A stretch of DNA of 64,000 nucleotides from Pareuzebyella sediminis (GTDB lineage: Bacteria; Bacteroidota; Bacteroidia; Flavobacteriales; Flavobacteriaceae): assembly GCF_008367235.1 (NCBI RefSeq), contig NZ_VTZS01000002.1:682001-746000 (forward strand), given 5' to 3'. The notes under the pieces are model-generated. The model searched no databases. It saw only the letters and a program-made list of their open reading frames with translations, and was not told the DNA's origin. The position numbers were made by a program, and so were the translations under genes. Positions 26,505 to 35,812 of this stretch are shown here, piece after piece. Each line of letters opens with the position of its first letter. The first letter of the stretch is position 1.

Positions 26505-27365
26505 ATGAAAAAGACCATTGTTCTATTTGTTGTATGCTTCTCACTGATCTTTCCCGCAGTAGGCCAGACCGGTAAAGTATATGACAATCTATCGATGACG
26601 AGCAAAATATTAAAAAGCGAGAGAAAATATGCCGTTTATCTCCCTCCAGATTACGATACCAGTCAACGCTCATATCCCGTTTTATACCTACTGCATGGTG
26701 CCGGGGACGATCAAACAGGTTGGGTTCAGTTCGGGGAAGTTCTTAGAATCACGGATAATGCCATAGCGGATGGAACCGCGACCCCTATGATTATTGTCAT
26801 GCCAGACGCCAATACGGGCAAAAGAGGATACTTTAATCAAGGTGACGATTGGCGTTACGAGGATTTCTTTTTTGAAGAACTGATGCCCTATGTCGAAACG
26901 CAATATAGGATTAAAAAGGAAAAGCGATATCGTGCAGTAGCCGGACTGTCAATGGGTGGTGGCGGCACATTTATGTATGCACTTCACCATCCCGAGCTCT
27001 TTTCGTCCGCTTGCCCCTTGAGCGCCTATATTGGACCTCTGACTATCGATGATTTTAAAGAGCGTTTAGAACGTGGTAATATGAACCTCGCCGAAGAAGA
27101 AGTTAACGCTTACTTTAAGAGACATAATGCCATAGAACTTCTAAAGACGGTGTCCGTTGATGACATTAAATCGGTTAATTGGTATATAGATTGTGGCGAT
27201 GACGATTTTTTGTACGAAGGCAATAGCCTTGTCCATATGGCTATGAGAAAAAAAGAGATTCCCCATGAATACCGTGTACGGCAAGGTGGGCATACTTGGA
27301 CCTATTGGCGCGAATCACTTCCCGAAGTTTTGAGTTTTATCTCAGATACATTCCACCAGCATTAA
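26505..27365 (+). CDS. Secreted esterase of the esterase D/feruloyl esterase type
   Basis: A 286-residue secreted alpha/beta-hydrolase: Sec signal (MKKTIVLFVVCFSLIFPAVG), then YAVYLPPDYDTS and YPVLYLLHGAGDDQTGW (oxyanion loop), nucleophile elbow GLSMGGGG (~residues 147-154), Asp in CGDDDFLYEGN and His in RQGGHTWTYW. All three catalytic residues are present. The family includes feruloyl/acetyl xylan esterases and S-formylglutathione hydrolase relatives; a secreted version next to GH43 suggests removal of ester groups from plant or algal glycans. Confidence 0.88.
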   Translation: MKKTIVLFVVCFSLIFPAVGQTGKVYDNLSMTSKILKSERKYAVYLPPDYDTSQRSYPVLYLLHGAGDDQTGWVQFGEVLRITDNAIADGTATPMIIVMPDANTGKRGYFNQGDDWRYEDFFFEELMPYVETQYRIKKEKRYRAVAGLSMGGGGTFMYALHHPELFSSACPLSAYIGPLTIDDFKERLERGNMNLAEEEVNAYFKRHNAIELLKTVSVDDIKSVNWYIDCGDDDFLYEGNSLVHMAMRKKEIPHEYRVRQGGHTWTYWRESLPEVLSFISDTFHQH

Positions 27366-27393
27366 TAATACCCGATGAAAAGGTAGCAGCTTT

Positions 27394-27579
27394 ATGGATA
27401 TCAAAAAATTGGTTTCGCAAATGGTGGCCGCATTTTTATTGTTTACCATAATTTCGGTAATTCTTGAAAAGGAGTATACTAAAGAGGTTATATTTAACAA
27501 GGCTGTAAACGGATTGATTTTTGGTCTCATCTATGGGGTATTTCTATGGGCACGAGAAAAATTTAAAAACAGAAAATAA
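27394..27579 (+). CDS. Small membrane protein, 61 aa
   Basis: Two predicted membrane segments (~residues 9-24 and ~38-52) with positively charged ends (KFKNRK). No known family. Its stop TAA shares its last base with the ATG of the aldo/keto reductase (27579), so the two are translationally coupled. Placed 28 bp after the esterase gene, it looks like a genuine small gene. Role unknown. Confidence 0.65.
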   Translation: MDIKKLVSQMVAAFLLFTIISVILEKEYTKEVIFNKAVNGLIFGLIYGVFLWAREKFKNRK

Positions 27580-28550
27580 TGAAATATAGAAGATTCGGAA
27601 GAACGAATTGGCAAGTAAGTGAAATTGGATATGGCATGTGGGGTATGGCCGGATGGAAACAATCAGATGACGAGCAATCGGCCAAATCATTGGATTTGGC
27701 CGTCGAAAAAGGGGTGAACTTCTTCGATACGGCATGGGGTTATGGAGAAGGGCACAGTGAAGAACTGTTAGGTGAACTGGTACGTCGACACCCTAAGTCC
27801 AAATTATATACGGCCAGTAAGATACCACCAAAGAATTTTCAATGGCCGGCAAAGCCCGAATATACTTTCGAGGAGTCTTACCCCACGAACCACATTACTG
27901 AATATGTCGAAAAGACCCTTGACAATTTAGGTATGGAGCGTATTGATCTTATGCAATTTCACACTTGGGATGATAGTTGGTCACATCGCGAAGAGTGGCA
28001 GCGAGCTGTTGAAGACCTGAAAAGAGCTGGAAAAATTTCGGCTATGGGTATCAGTGTGAATCGCTGGGAACCTGAAAATGGAATGAAGGCCCTTAAAACC
28101 GGATTGATCGATGCCGTTCAGGTTATCTATAATATTTTTGATCAAAATCCTGAAGATGAACTTTTTCCATTATGTGAGGAACTGGATATTGCCGTTATTG
28201 CTCGCGTACCTTTCGATGAGGGTACCTTGACGGGTACTATTACGAAAGAAACTACATTCCCTGAAGGAGATTGGAGGGGTACTTATTTTGTGCCTGAAAA
28301 CCTGAATTCCAGTGTGGAACATGCCGATGCGCTACGACCACTGGTACCCGAAGGAATGACCATGGCCGAGATGGCTTTACGTTTTATTTTGGAAAACAAT
28401 ACGGTGGCTACCACCATTCCTGGAATGCGTAAACAACGAAATGTATTGGCCAATACGGAGACTAGCGATGGTCAACCCCTGTCGCCCAAATTATATGAGG
28501 AACTCAAAAAGCATCGTTGGGTCAGGAAGCCAACTTCTTGGTCACAATAA
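27579..28550 (+). CDS. Aldo/keto reductase
   Basis: A 323-residue NADPH-dependent TIM-barrel oxidoreductase. The catalytic tetrad is visible: Asp and Tyr in FFDTAWGYGEGHSEELLG (~49-65), Lys in YTASKIPP, and His in IDLMQFHTWDD. The C-terminal NADPH-binding segment is TTIPGMRKQRNVLANT. The AKR superfamily reduces aldehydes and ketosugars. It closes the plus-strand glycan block, so it may handle an aldose or keto product of that block. No signal peptide, so cytoplasmic. Confidence 0.92.
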   Translation: MKYRRFGRTNWQVSEIGYGMWGMAGWKQSDDEQSAKSLDLAVEKGVNFFDTAWGYGEGHSEELLGELVRRHPKSKLYTASKIPPKNFQWPAKPEYTFEESYPTNHITEYVEKTLDNLGMERIDLMQFHTWDDSWSHREEWQRAVEDLKRAGKISAMGISVNRWEPENGMKALKTGLIDAVQVIYNIFDQNPEDELFPLCEELDIAVIARVPFDEGTLTGTITKETTFPEGDWRGTYFVPENLNSSVEHADALRPLVPEGMTMAEMALRFILENNTVATTIPGMRKQRNVLANTETSDGQPLSPKLYEELKKHRWVRKPTSWSQ

Positions 28551-28570
28551 TAGGTTGCGGTGTGACTGCG

Positions 28571-29080
28571 CTACTTTATTCTACGTGACTGTGTGGTAAA
28601 AGAAAGTCCCTGTTGTCCCATAGTAGAATTCATCACCCCTTCGAACAAGGGCTCGGGAGCGTCGGTAGGGGATTGCCATTCAAATATAAAGTTGGAACCC
28701 GTTCCTCCTGCGACATCAGTTTCGTCGATGATTATTTCAACGGTCTCCATTGGAGCCAAAAAAATGGGATGGTCGAAGTAATTACGGACCTTTTTCCCAT
28801 GGGTGTCGAAGTATTGGGCCTTCAATATATAAATGGTATCTAAGTCGCTTGTATTGCGCAGACTTACCATGGCCGTAAGATTATGAGTTTTATGCTCAGA
28901 AAGGCTATATATCTGCGAATAAATCGACAGATATGATTTACCATATAATAGGGAATCTTTCTGGCTCATATCGGCTCTTCTCCCTAGCCAATTTTCAGGG
29001 TTTATGGAGCTAATTTCCTTTTCCTCCTCACAGCCCATGGTTAGGCATACGAACATTAACAATAGTATATATCTTCTCAT
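28571..29080 (-). CDS. DUF3124 lipoprotein
   Basis: A 169-residue lipoprotein with lipobox TMGC (Cys at ~17). The mature part contains SIYSQIYSLSEHKTHNLTAMVSLRNTS, YFDTHGKKVRNYFDHPIFLAPMETVE and GGTGSNFIFEWQS, which match DUF3124, an uncharacterised periplasmic beta-sandwich family. Convergent with the aldo/keto reductase gene, 20 bp apart. Function unknown. Confidence 0.82.
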   Translation of the reverse strand: MRRYILLLMFVCLTMGCEEEKEISSINPENWLGRRADMSQKDSLLYGKSYLSIYSQIYSLSEHKTHNLTAMVSLRNTSDLDTIYILKAQYFDTHGKKVRNYFDHPIFLAPMETVEIIIDETDVAGGTGSNFIFEWQSPTDAPEPLFEGVMNSTMGQQGLSFTTQSRRIK

Positions 29081-29268
29081 TTTACCTATATTTTCTTTAC
29101 CGCTATTTCCAAAAAATTATCTGTGATACGATTTTGATCTGGGTTTGGGCAAAATTAGCAGTTTTAAAGCTTATCCGAGTACTGTTGTGTGGCTATATTT
29201 AAGCTTTTCATGTCTATCATAAGCAATATGGATGTAGCAAGTCGGTCTTTTAAGAATACGAACTTGTT

Positions 29269-29694
29269 TTATTTTGCGAATAGCTGCCCTATATCCTTAA
29301 AGGCCTTAAACTCCAATGCATTTCCTGCTGGATCTAAAAAAAACATAGTAGCCTGTTCACCGACCTGCCCTTCAAAGCGTATATAGGGCTCAATAATAAA
29401 TCGCACTTCTTTCTTTTTCAATTCTTTTGAAAAGATATTAAAAGTGTCCCAAGGCAGTACTACGCCATAATGTGGTACCGGTACGTTGTGACCGTCGACA
29501 GGGTTATGGTGTAGCGTTTCATTTTGGGTTTTAGGTTTGTAATGAATGACCAATTGATGCCCGAAGAGGTTAAAATCGACCCATTGGTCACTGCTACGGC
29601 CTTCTTCACATTGGAGTACCTCGCGGTAAAATACACGGCACTCGGCAAGGTTGTGAACGGGTATGGCGATATGAAAGGGAGATATTTTTAGCAT
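29269..29694 (-). CDS. VOC-family protein (glyoxalase/dioxygenase-like)
   Basis: A 141-residue vicinal-oxygen-chelate protein with two beta-alpha-beta-beta-beta modules. Metal ligands are suggested by His in [10 protein letters not shown], His in [10 protein letters not shown] and Glu in [11 protein letters not shown]. The last motif is the usual VOC C-terminal strand. Substrate unknown; the VOC fold covers glyoxalases, dioxygenases and antibiotic-resistance proteins. It lies 6 bp downstream of the polysaccharide deacetylase gene and is probably co-transcribed with it. Confidence 0.87.
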   Translation of the reverse strand: MLKISPFHIAIPVHNLAECRVFYREVLQCEEGRSSDQWVDFNLFGHQLVIHYKPKTQNETLHHNPVDGHNVPVPHYGVVLPWDTFNIFSKELKKKEVRFIIEPYIRFEGQVGEQATMFFLDPAGNALEFKAFKDIGQLFAK

Positions 29695-29700
29695 AAAAAA

Positions 29701-30516
29701 TTAATTTTTTAGGGTTTTCGCAAGGTCGGGAGCGATTATTTTTTTGGCTTCTTCAACATTGATATATTTTTCGAGGTCTTTAAGTGCGATAACCTTGTAT
29801 CCGTTGTCCGATAGATGATTGAGATACTCTTTAAAAAGCTGTGGGGGTGTGGTTACCCATGGATGCTCTATGTCGGGTACCCCATGAAAAGTCAAAACTA
29901 CAATGTTGCCATCTTTAGCTGTGCGGAGGGCGTCCAATATTTCCTGTTTGTTTTCGGTGTTTGTGGCCCAACTTGGGATGAGGTATGGGTGATCGCTCAA
30001 AGGGTCATAGGGTCTACCTCCTCCGGCCCTGGCAAAATGATACTCTTTCCCTTCTAAAAAGTCGAGCGCCTTGGCATTAAGGCCGTAGCCCGGATAGGCA
30101 AAATTATGTGGTTTAGGTATGCCAAGGGAATCGCATTTCCTTTCGATGTATCCTAATTCATTGTTGAACTGGGATTGGGTCAATTTGGCCACGTTGGCAT
30201 GGGTTTGCGTATGGTTGGCGATTTCGAAACCCATTTCATGCAGGGTACTCATCTGGCGCCAGTTCATATATAGTGTGCTGTCTTTGTAATTTGGCGGAAA
30301 TTCGCATACAAAAAAGGTGGCGCCGAAACCAAACTCTAATAGCCAGGGAGCCACTACTGAATATTGGCTTGCCGGAGCATCATCAAAGGTCAGAACGACC
30401 AATTTATCGGGTATCGGCTTTTTTAAGATTTGTGACCTCACCGAACAGCATAACAATAGTATTAAGGGCAATATATAATACCGGTACATTTTAATAGATT
30501 TCTTTGTGTCGTTCAA
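29701..30516 (-). CDS. Secreted polysaccharide deacetylase-family protein (CE4-like)
   Basis: A 271-residue protein with a Sec signal (YYILPLILLLCCSVRSQ). The NodB-type domain shows motif 1 TFDDAPA (catalytic Asp pair), motif 2 ANHTQTHANV (the H-x-x-x-H zinc ligands), YPGYG, and a late VLTFHGVPD strand with the last His. A complete metal triad suggests an active N- or O-deacetylase on a sugar polymer such as chitin or peptidoglycan. Probably exported to the periplasm. Transcribed with the VOC gene. Confidence 0.88.
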   Translation of the reverse strand: MNDTKKSIKMYRYYILPLILLLCCSVRSQILKKPIPDKLVVLTFDDAPASQYSVVAPWLLEFGFGATFFVCEFPPNYKDSTLYMNWRQMSTLHEMGFEIANHTQTHANVAKLTQSQFNNELGYIERKCDSLGIPKPHNFAYPGYGLNAKALDFLEGKEYHFARAGGGRPYDPLSDHPYLIPSWATNTENKQEILDALRTAKDGNIVVLTFHGVPDIEHPWVTTPPQLFKEYLNHLSDNGYKVIALKDLEKYINVEEAKKIIAPDLAKTLKN

Positions 30517-30812
30517 ATCGCCTAGGGCCTAAGATTTTACTTCAGCCTAAACATTTTACCGCCCGGCGTATTTAGCTTGGCCCATTGGTAAGGTAATATA
30601 CCATTACCGATTATCCCTATTTCTTTAGGCACACCAATGTAATAACACTAAAATAAGTATAAAATGTGAATACTAGAGCTTCTATAAACCCCTTGATTTA
30701 AAGGTGAAAACTGGATTCCTATATAGTATTGTATTAGTACATGCAGTGGAGTTAAAAGGTGGGAGTTAGTATGAGATTTCAGTTTGGAAGGATCTTATAT
30801 ATTCGTGCAAAC

Positions 30813-31538
30813 TCAATCAAAACGGGCCAAATTACCGTGAACCGGCTTTTGCATTTCTTTTGGAGGAAGCTTCATATAATCTCCATAAAATTGTTTCAGA
30901 TACGCATCATAACCGGTCATTATCTTTAAGGACGTATTTTCAAAATCCACTTTTTTATAAGATATGACAACATCTCTCGGCAGCACATGTCCAATATATT
31001 TAAACTGATCTAATGATGAAAAAATGTATCCCGTGGGCCTGTTTTTGAATATCCGTGCTATTGAATCATAGACTCTAAGTTTAAAATTGTGGGTAAACAG
31101 CAAGCCTATGATATATGTAAAAAGGGAAACTGTAGCGCCGATGAACCCCCTCTTCGTAGTTACTTTCTTTTTGATGGTGCCCTGCATCGCCTTTAACCCG
31201 AGTCTTTGCATTTTTTGCGTAATTTTTGATTTTGGAGCCACGTCAAACACAAAAATGTCAAGGTAGATGTTGGGATTGTCTTTATGCGAGAACCGCTGAA
31301 CCCATGACTTTCTGAAAACAATAAGATTTTCTGGTAATACCTTAAGGAATTTTTCATATTCCACTCTTTCGAAAACGACATCCGCATCGTCGTCCCAGGG
31401 AATAAATCCATTATGGCGGATAGCACCTATCATCGTGCCCCCGAATAAGCTATAATTAATTCCATGCTTATCACAAATAGCATCCATTTGCTTTAAAAGA
31501 ACGAGCAATTCTTGTTGAAATTCTTCTAGCTTGGTCAT
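30813..31538 (-). CDS. LicD-family glycan phosphotransferase
   Basis: A 241-residue protein with the LicD/fukutin-type nucleotidyltransferase fold: GGTMIGAIRHNGFIPWDDDADVVF (from ~33; the Gly-Gly and the Asp cluster bind metal and the CDP-substrate). Two hydrophobic patches (FIGATVSLFTYIIGLLF) suggest membrane contact. LicD enzymes move phosphocholine, and fukutin relatives move ribitol- or glycerol-phosphate from CDP donors to sugars. Its ATG overlaps the stop of the upstream GpsA-TagD fusion (31535-31538), so the CDP-glycerol made by that fusion is the likely donor. No acceptor-synthesis genes lie alongside. Confidence 0.85.
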   Translation of the reverse strand: MTKLEEFQQELLVLLKQMDAICDKHGINYSLFGGTMIGAIRHNGFIPWDDDADVVFERVEYEKFLKVLPENLIVFRKSWVQRFSHKDNPNIYLDIFVFDVAPKSKITQKMQRLGLKAMQGTIKKKVTTKRGFIGATVSLFTYIIGLLFTHNFKLRVYDSIARIFKNRPTGYIFSSLDQFKYIGHVLPRDVVISYKKVDFENTSLKIMTGYDAYLKQFYGDYMKLPPKEMQKPVHGNLARFD

Positions 31539-32902
31539 TTCCGTAATTTCTTTAATTGCGAAGTAGAAACACCTTTAGTTCGTGCCAAATATATCACATC
31601 ACAATATTCTTCTAAAAAGTCGAATTTGCCGCTCCAATCATCTCCCATAACAAAATAATCTACATTGTACTTTTTGACATCTTCTGTTTTTTGCTCCCAA
31701 TTATCTTCAGGTATGACAAGATCAACAAAATCGAGTGATTCTAAATATGCTTTTCTTTTTTCGTAGTTAAACTCGCAGACCTTTCCTTTTATCAAGTTGA
31801 ATTCATCTGTAGACAAGCCTACTATCAATTGATGGCCATAGTCTTTGGCACGCTTGAGAATCTCCAAATGCCCATAATGTAGCAGATCGAAAGTTCCATA
31901 GGTCAAGACCGTTTTAAATTTATTGCGCAACAGCTCTTTAAAGTTAATGGTCAAAGAATCGGTGGTCTTATGAATAAAAAAGTCAAATAAGGCATTCAAA
32001 ATGGGCAAATTTTTCTTCAATTTAGGATCGATCAAGCTGTTTAAAAGCTGCAGTGTCTTGACGCCTTCGAGTACTACACCATTAAGATTGTCCCCCATGT
32101 TAAAAAACCCTTTTCCAATAATTAAGCCCAAGGTTCTATTTCGGCTTAAATCAGATAATGATGTGAGACATAAATCTCCTAGACCACAGCCTAGATTGAT
32201 GGTTTTAGAATCGCAGTTAAGATATTTTAGTAATATACCCATCTCTTTGAAACACTGCGTGAGAATAAAATACCTGGTATTTATAGAATTAAACTCACCA
32301 TCGATATTACCCATGAAGATGGCGTAGATATTCTTTAATGCACTAAGGTATTCAACGCCGTTAATGTCGGTTGTAAAATCGAGGTAGAAGTTGGTGCCTT
32401 TGAACAATTCCCGTACTGTGGTGACTTGATCGTTATTACTATAACCTAAAGTCAATAAGGTCGGATGATTGCCAATTACCTCAGAACTGAAAGAGGGCCC
32501 TTTTAGACTTACTATATTTTTTATGTGTAATTTTTTTTGAAAGTAGTCGTATATCGAAATGCCACCATCGGCCAATCCTTTTGACATATTGATGATTAGG
32601 GTCTTCGGATCTAAATTCTCTAAAAAAACGTTCTCGTAATCCGTGAAACAACCACTTGGTATCACAAGAATTACCACATCATAATCTTTAAGTTTGGATA
32701 GCTTACGGGAAGAAGTAATGTTTGAGTTGAGTTTGAAATCTTGTAGATACTCTTTATTTTGATGTTTTTTATTGATCTCTTTCTTTTGCGCTTTCCTTCT
32801 AACGAACAAAGTAATCCTGTTGTTAGCATTAAAGGACAATTGTTGGGCCATTGCTGAGCCGAATTTGCCAGCACCAAGAATAGCTATATTTTGCATTTTC
32901 AT
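31535..32902 (-). CDS. GpsA-TagD fusion: glycerol-3-phosphate dehydrogenase + glycerol-3-phosphate cytidylyltransferase
   Basis: A 455-residue fusion of two enzymes. Residues 1-~325 are an NAD(P)-dependent glycerol-3-phosphate dehydrogenase: GAGKFGSAMAQQL, the MSKGL segment, the catalytic Lys in YLSALKNIYAI, GCGLGDLCLT and RNRTLG. Residues ~329-455 are a TagD/GCT-type cytidylyltransferase: YGTFDLLHYGHLEIL (HxGH), GLSTDEFN, DYFVMGDDW and RTKGVSTSQL (equivalent of RTxGISTT). Together they convert DHAP to glycerol-3-phosphate and then to CDP-glycerol. The fusion is followed by an ATGA overlap with a LicD transferase. The gene looks AT-richer than its neighbours, so recent gain is possible. Both active sites look intact. 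Confidence 0.88.
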   Translation of the reverse strand: MKMQNIAILGAGKFGSAMAQQLSFNANNRITLFVRRKAQKKEINKKHQNKEYLQDFKLNSNITSSRKLSKLKDYDVVILVIPSGCFTDYENVFLENLDPKTLIINMSKGLADGGISIYDYFQKKLHIKNIVSLKGPSFSSEVIGNHPTLLTLGYSNNDQVTTVRELFKGTNFYLDFTTDINGVEYLSALKNIYAIFMGNIDGEFNSINTRYFILTQCFKEMGILLKYLNCDSKTINLGCGLGDLCLTSLSDLSRNRTLGLIIGKGFFNMGDNLNGVVLEGVKTLQLLNSLIDPKLKKNLPILNALFDFFIHKTTDSLTINFKELLRNKFKTVLTYGTFDLLHYGHLEILKRAKDYGHQLIVGLSTDEFNLIKGKVCEFNYEKRKAYLESLDFVDLVIPEDNWEQKTEDVKKYNVDYFVMGDDWSGKFDFLEEYCDVIYLARTKGVSTSQLKKLRK

Positions 32903-33297
32903 GATTAAGATTCAGGTCAAATTTTTCCCCTATTAGGAAGGGTTTTCACTAGAATAACAACTTTATGTGAACATTATTATAAGGTTGCTAAAATGTTATG
33001 CGCAATTTAGCGAATGATGGGAATAAAACTAACGCAAACCTTGAAAACAGTTGTCTCAAAAGTTTTTATTTCGAAGTTAGAATGGTCGTAAGCATCTTAT
33101 TTCTAAATATTTACTTTTGCAATTTTTTTGTTAATTGGGTTGGAACGGCTAAAATTAAGCAGTGCTCTTTATCTATCTTATCTGCCTTTTCTTCATTATT
33201 GTGCATATGCCCAATACAAATTCAGACTACTTTAGAAATAGGGCACTACCCCTAAAAGAAAATCAAAAGGTGTCAATAAAGAGGTCAAAGGTGAGCT
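32903..33297. other. Intergenic region upstream of the gpsA-tagD/licD unit
   Basis: A 395-bp AT-rich stretch, with no recognisable gene. An 85-codon frame (32998-33255) has hydrophobic, Cys-rich content and no clear family; I do not accept it as a gene. A plus-strand -7-like box TACTTTTG (33112-33119) points away from the fused gene, toward the 3' end of the hydrolase, with nothing convincing to transcribe. The promoter for the minus-strand fusion is not clear here. Confidence 0.4.
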
Positions 33298-34137
33298 TCA
33301 TGAGGTCAAAAATTCCACTATCTTTTCGTTGATTTGTGGCTGGTGCATCGAGTGTCCCAGACCTCTAGTGCGTATAAATGTGCTGTTTTTCCATTGGGCA
33401 TGTACATTTTCCGAGGCATGAAATGGCGCAAGCATATCCAGCTCATCATGAAGGATTAGTCCTTTTTTTGTACTGCCGGCAACAAAGCGTGACGATGAAA
33501 AGTGAGCTACGGGCGAACCGAAACGCTCAATAATGTAGTTTTCAAAAGCTTTTAAAACATGGCGGTTGAATCCGAGTATCTTTTGATAATGTGCCAATAT
33601 TTCATGAAATTCAGATGGGGAGCCTATTGTTACGATTTTTTCAATACCGTCATTATTATTCCTGAATTCATTGAATAAAACAGCCATGCCGCCAAAAGAA
33701 TGTGCTACCAGATGATGCGGATTGTAGGTCGTAATGAGTCGCTGAATGCTATCGGCATAAAGTGTTAGGTGTAACTCTTTGCCCGATGAATAGCCGTGTC
33801 CCGGAGCATCGAATGCGATAATATTATAATCGAACTCTTGAAGTTTGGCGATAAGGTTACGCCATCGAAATGTATTGCTTTCCCATCCGTGAACCAAGAG
33901 TACGGTCTCCTTTTTCCCGGGCCAATGATAGACCTGCAAACGGTACTTTGAACTATTTATAAAACGCTTTCTTGCCGTGTCTAAAAATACTTTTTGGGGG
34001 GGTAATACCTGCCCTTTTCGTACGGTCGTAAAAATCTCAAAGGCTTTTTTGGCAGCCTTTTTCTTTGAAAAAATAGCCAAGATGTTGAGATAGCTTCCGT
34101 AAGCTTTATAAAGCAATCTGGTAACAAATTTTTGCAC
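33298..34137 (-). CDS. Alpha/beta-fold hydrolase
   Basis: A 279-residue hydrolase with no clear signal peptide. Motifs: VLLVHGWESNTFRW (oxyanion loop), AFDAPGHGYSSG, the nucleophile elbow AHSFGG (~residue 150; Ser), LHDELDMLAPF with the Asp and GLGHSMHQP with the His. Thus a full triad of a general esterase/lipase-like enzyme; the substrate cannot be told. It follows YitT by 10 bp, so co-transcription is likely. Confidence 0.85.
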   Translation of the reverse strand: MQKFVTRLLYKAYGSYLNILAIFSKKKAAKKAFEIFTTVRKGQVLPPQKVFLDTARKRFINSSKYRLQVYHWPGKKETVLLVHGWESNTFRWRNLIAKLQEFDYNIIAFDAPGHGYSSGKELHLTLYADSIQRLITTYNPHHLVAHSFGGMAVLFNEFRNNNDGIEKIVTIGSPSEFHEILAHYQKILGFNRHVLKAFENYIIERFGSPVAHFSSSRFVAGSTKKGLILHDELDMLAPFHASENVHAQWKNSTFIRTRGLGHSMHQPQINEKIVEFLTS

Positions 34138-34147
34138 TGTGAAACTG

Positions 34148-35122
34148 TTACTTTAAAGGTTTCTTTTTGATCATCCCTCCCTTGATGTCTTTGACTACTC
34201 CCATCACTACAAAAGCCTTTTTGTCGATTTTGTCTATTTCGGTACTAAGTCGGGCGAGCTCCAAGCGCGTCATGACCGTGTAAATAATGTTGGTCGATAT
34301 AGGTTTTCCATTAAGTTGACCGTAGCCCCCTTCGCCCTTATAGACAGTGCAGGCCCTACCCATTTTTGTGATCAGCATCCGACGGATTTCTTCGTTTTTG
34401 GGAGAAATAATGGTAACGCCAATATATTCTTCTACCCCATCGACCACATAATTGACAGTTTTGGCGGCTACCAAGTATGTTAGAATGGCATAAAGGGCTA
34501 CTTCCATGGACAATAAATAGGCCCCTGCCGAAAATATTATTAAGTTGATCATCAGTAATACATCGCCAACGGTCAAGTGCCATCTTCTACTGAGATAAAT
34601 TGCCAACACTTCGGTGCCATCGATAACACTACCACCACGCATGGCCATACCTATGCCTAAACCTAGGAAGAAACCTCCGAAAACGGCTATTAATAGTTTG
34701 TCGCTGGTAATTATTGGGTAGGCCACAAAATGTACGACCAATGCGAGCGATAGGATAGCAAAAATGCTCTTGATTGCAAACTTTTGACCGATTGTTTTTG
34801 CGCCGAGTATCAGAAAAGGGATATTGATAACGACCAATAAAAGTCCGAGAGGAAATTCGGTAATGACCTGAATCAACAGCGAAACCCCCGTTACCCCACC
34901 GTCAATAAATTGGTTAGGTAATAAAAAGCCTTGGAGACCGAAGCCGGCCGAAAAAACTCCAATAGCAATAAAAAGTGCTTCTTTTAGGGCATGGATCAAT
35001 TCAACTTGGCCAGACCGTATTTCTTTAACAAGTTGCCGCTTGCCAATTTTTTGGTTTCTGCTATTACCTTTTAACTTATTCTTTGCACGTTCGACCAGTA
35101 AATATTGTAAAAGTGGATTCAT
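34148..35122 (-). CDS. YitT-family membrane protein
   Basis: A 324-residue membrane protein: ~5-6 hydrophobic helices (residues ~45-215) with the conserved GFGLQGFLLPNQFIDGGVTG, GLGIGMAMRGGSVIDGTEVLAI and LTVGDVLLMINLIIF segments, then a soluble C-terminal DUF2179 domain (KNEEIRRMLITKMGRACTVYKGEGGYG). The family is widespread; physiological role poorly known. Sits just upstream of the hydrolase gene on the same strand. Confidence 0.88.
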   Translation of the reverse strand: MNPLLQYLLVERAKNKLKGNSRNQKIGKRQLVKEIRSGQVELIHALKEALFIAIGVFSAGFGLQGFLLPNQFIDGGVTGVSLLIQVITEFPLGLLLVVINIPFLILGAKTIGQKFAIKSIFAILSLALVVHFVAYPIITSDKLLIAVFGGFFLGLGIGMAMRGGSVIDGTEVLAIYLSRRWHLTVGDVLLMINLIIFSAGAYLLSMEVALYAILTYLVAAKTVNYVVDGVEEYIGVTIISPKNEEIRRMLITKMGRACTVYKGEGGYGQLNGKPISTNIIYTVMTRLELARLSTEIDKIDKKAFVVMGVVKDIKGGMIKKKPLK

Positions 35123-35216
35123 GGGACGTGCTTTTTTTCAAAAGACGAAGATAGTCGATTTTGCGTTACGGGCCAGAATGAGGAAGGGTGTTGTTTATTA
35201 CGTTTTTGTAATAGGT

Positions 35217-35804
35217 TTAATCATCACCCCATGCCACCATCATATATTTGATCTTGGCGTCGTCAGGAATTTGAACGGCCTCAATATTCACACTTGAGGA
35301 GTAGCGCAAACTTGATGGTAACTGCTCTTTGCTTATGGTAAAGTAGGTACTACTATCGCGCAATAATATAACGACATTATTCATTGAGGTAATTACCTTT
35401 TGAATTTGATAATTGTCCTTAATATCCTTAAAGGTACTGTTGAGTCCGATTCCTTTTTCGGTTGAAAAACGCGGGTCTTCTATTCTTATATTCTCTATCG
35501 TTGGAATGCTATCTGATGAAGGTGTGAGCGTTAACAATAACCTCCCGCCTTTTTCGAAAACCCTTACTTTTTTGCTTTTATTAGAAAGGTTATGTATGGT
35601 ACTATCCTTTACAATGGAATCGTTGGCGTAAATTACCTCCAAGTCTCTCGCCAAACTTATCTTATCTAGCTTTCCAACACTGTCATTGGTAATTAAAAAT
35701 TCGGTATCGGGTTGCTTTTTGCACTGTTGGAAGAACACTAGTGCAAGGATGCACATACTATGTGTAATCAGATACCATCGGATGTTCTTTTTGCTTTTGG
35801 CCAT
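35217..35804 (-). CDS. Hypothetical lipoprotein, 195 aa
   Basis: A signal peptide with a Cys (VFFQQC, ~residue 28) suggests a lipoprotein anchored outside the inner membrane. The mature part has beta strands with SDSIPTIENIRIEDPRFSTEKGIGLNSTFKDI, a pattern seen in uncharacterised flavobacterial lipoproteins with one domain of ~130 residues; the GIGLNSTF segment looks like a substrate-free periplasmic domain. I do not recognise a function. Eight bp downstream of the HerA-like gene and on the same strand, so probably transcribed with it. Confidence 0.65.
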   Translation of the reverse strand: MAKSKKNIRWYLITHSMCILALVFFQQCKKQPDTEFLITNDSVGKLDKISLARDLEVIYANDSIVKDSTIHNLSNKSKKVRVFEKGGRLLLTLTPSSDSIPTIENIRIEDPRFSTEKGIGLNSTFKDIKDNYQIQKVITSMNNVVILLRDSSTYFTISKEQLPSSLRYSSSVNIEAVQIPDDAKIKYMMVAWGDD

Positions 35805-35812
35805 AGTCGACT

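Noticed and set aside
32998-33255. 85-codon plus-strand frame in the spacer upstream of the GpsA-TagD gene
   Set aside because: Hydrophobic, Cys-rich and AT-driven, no family features, no coupling to neighbours; most likely chance.
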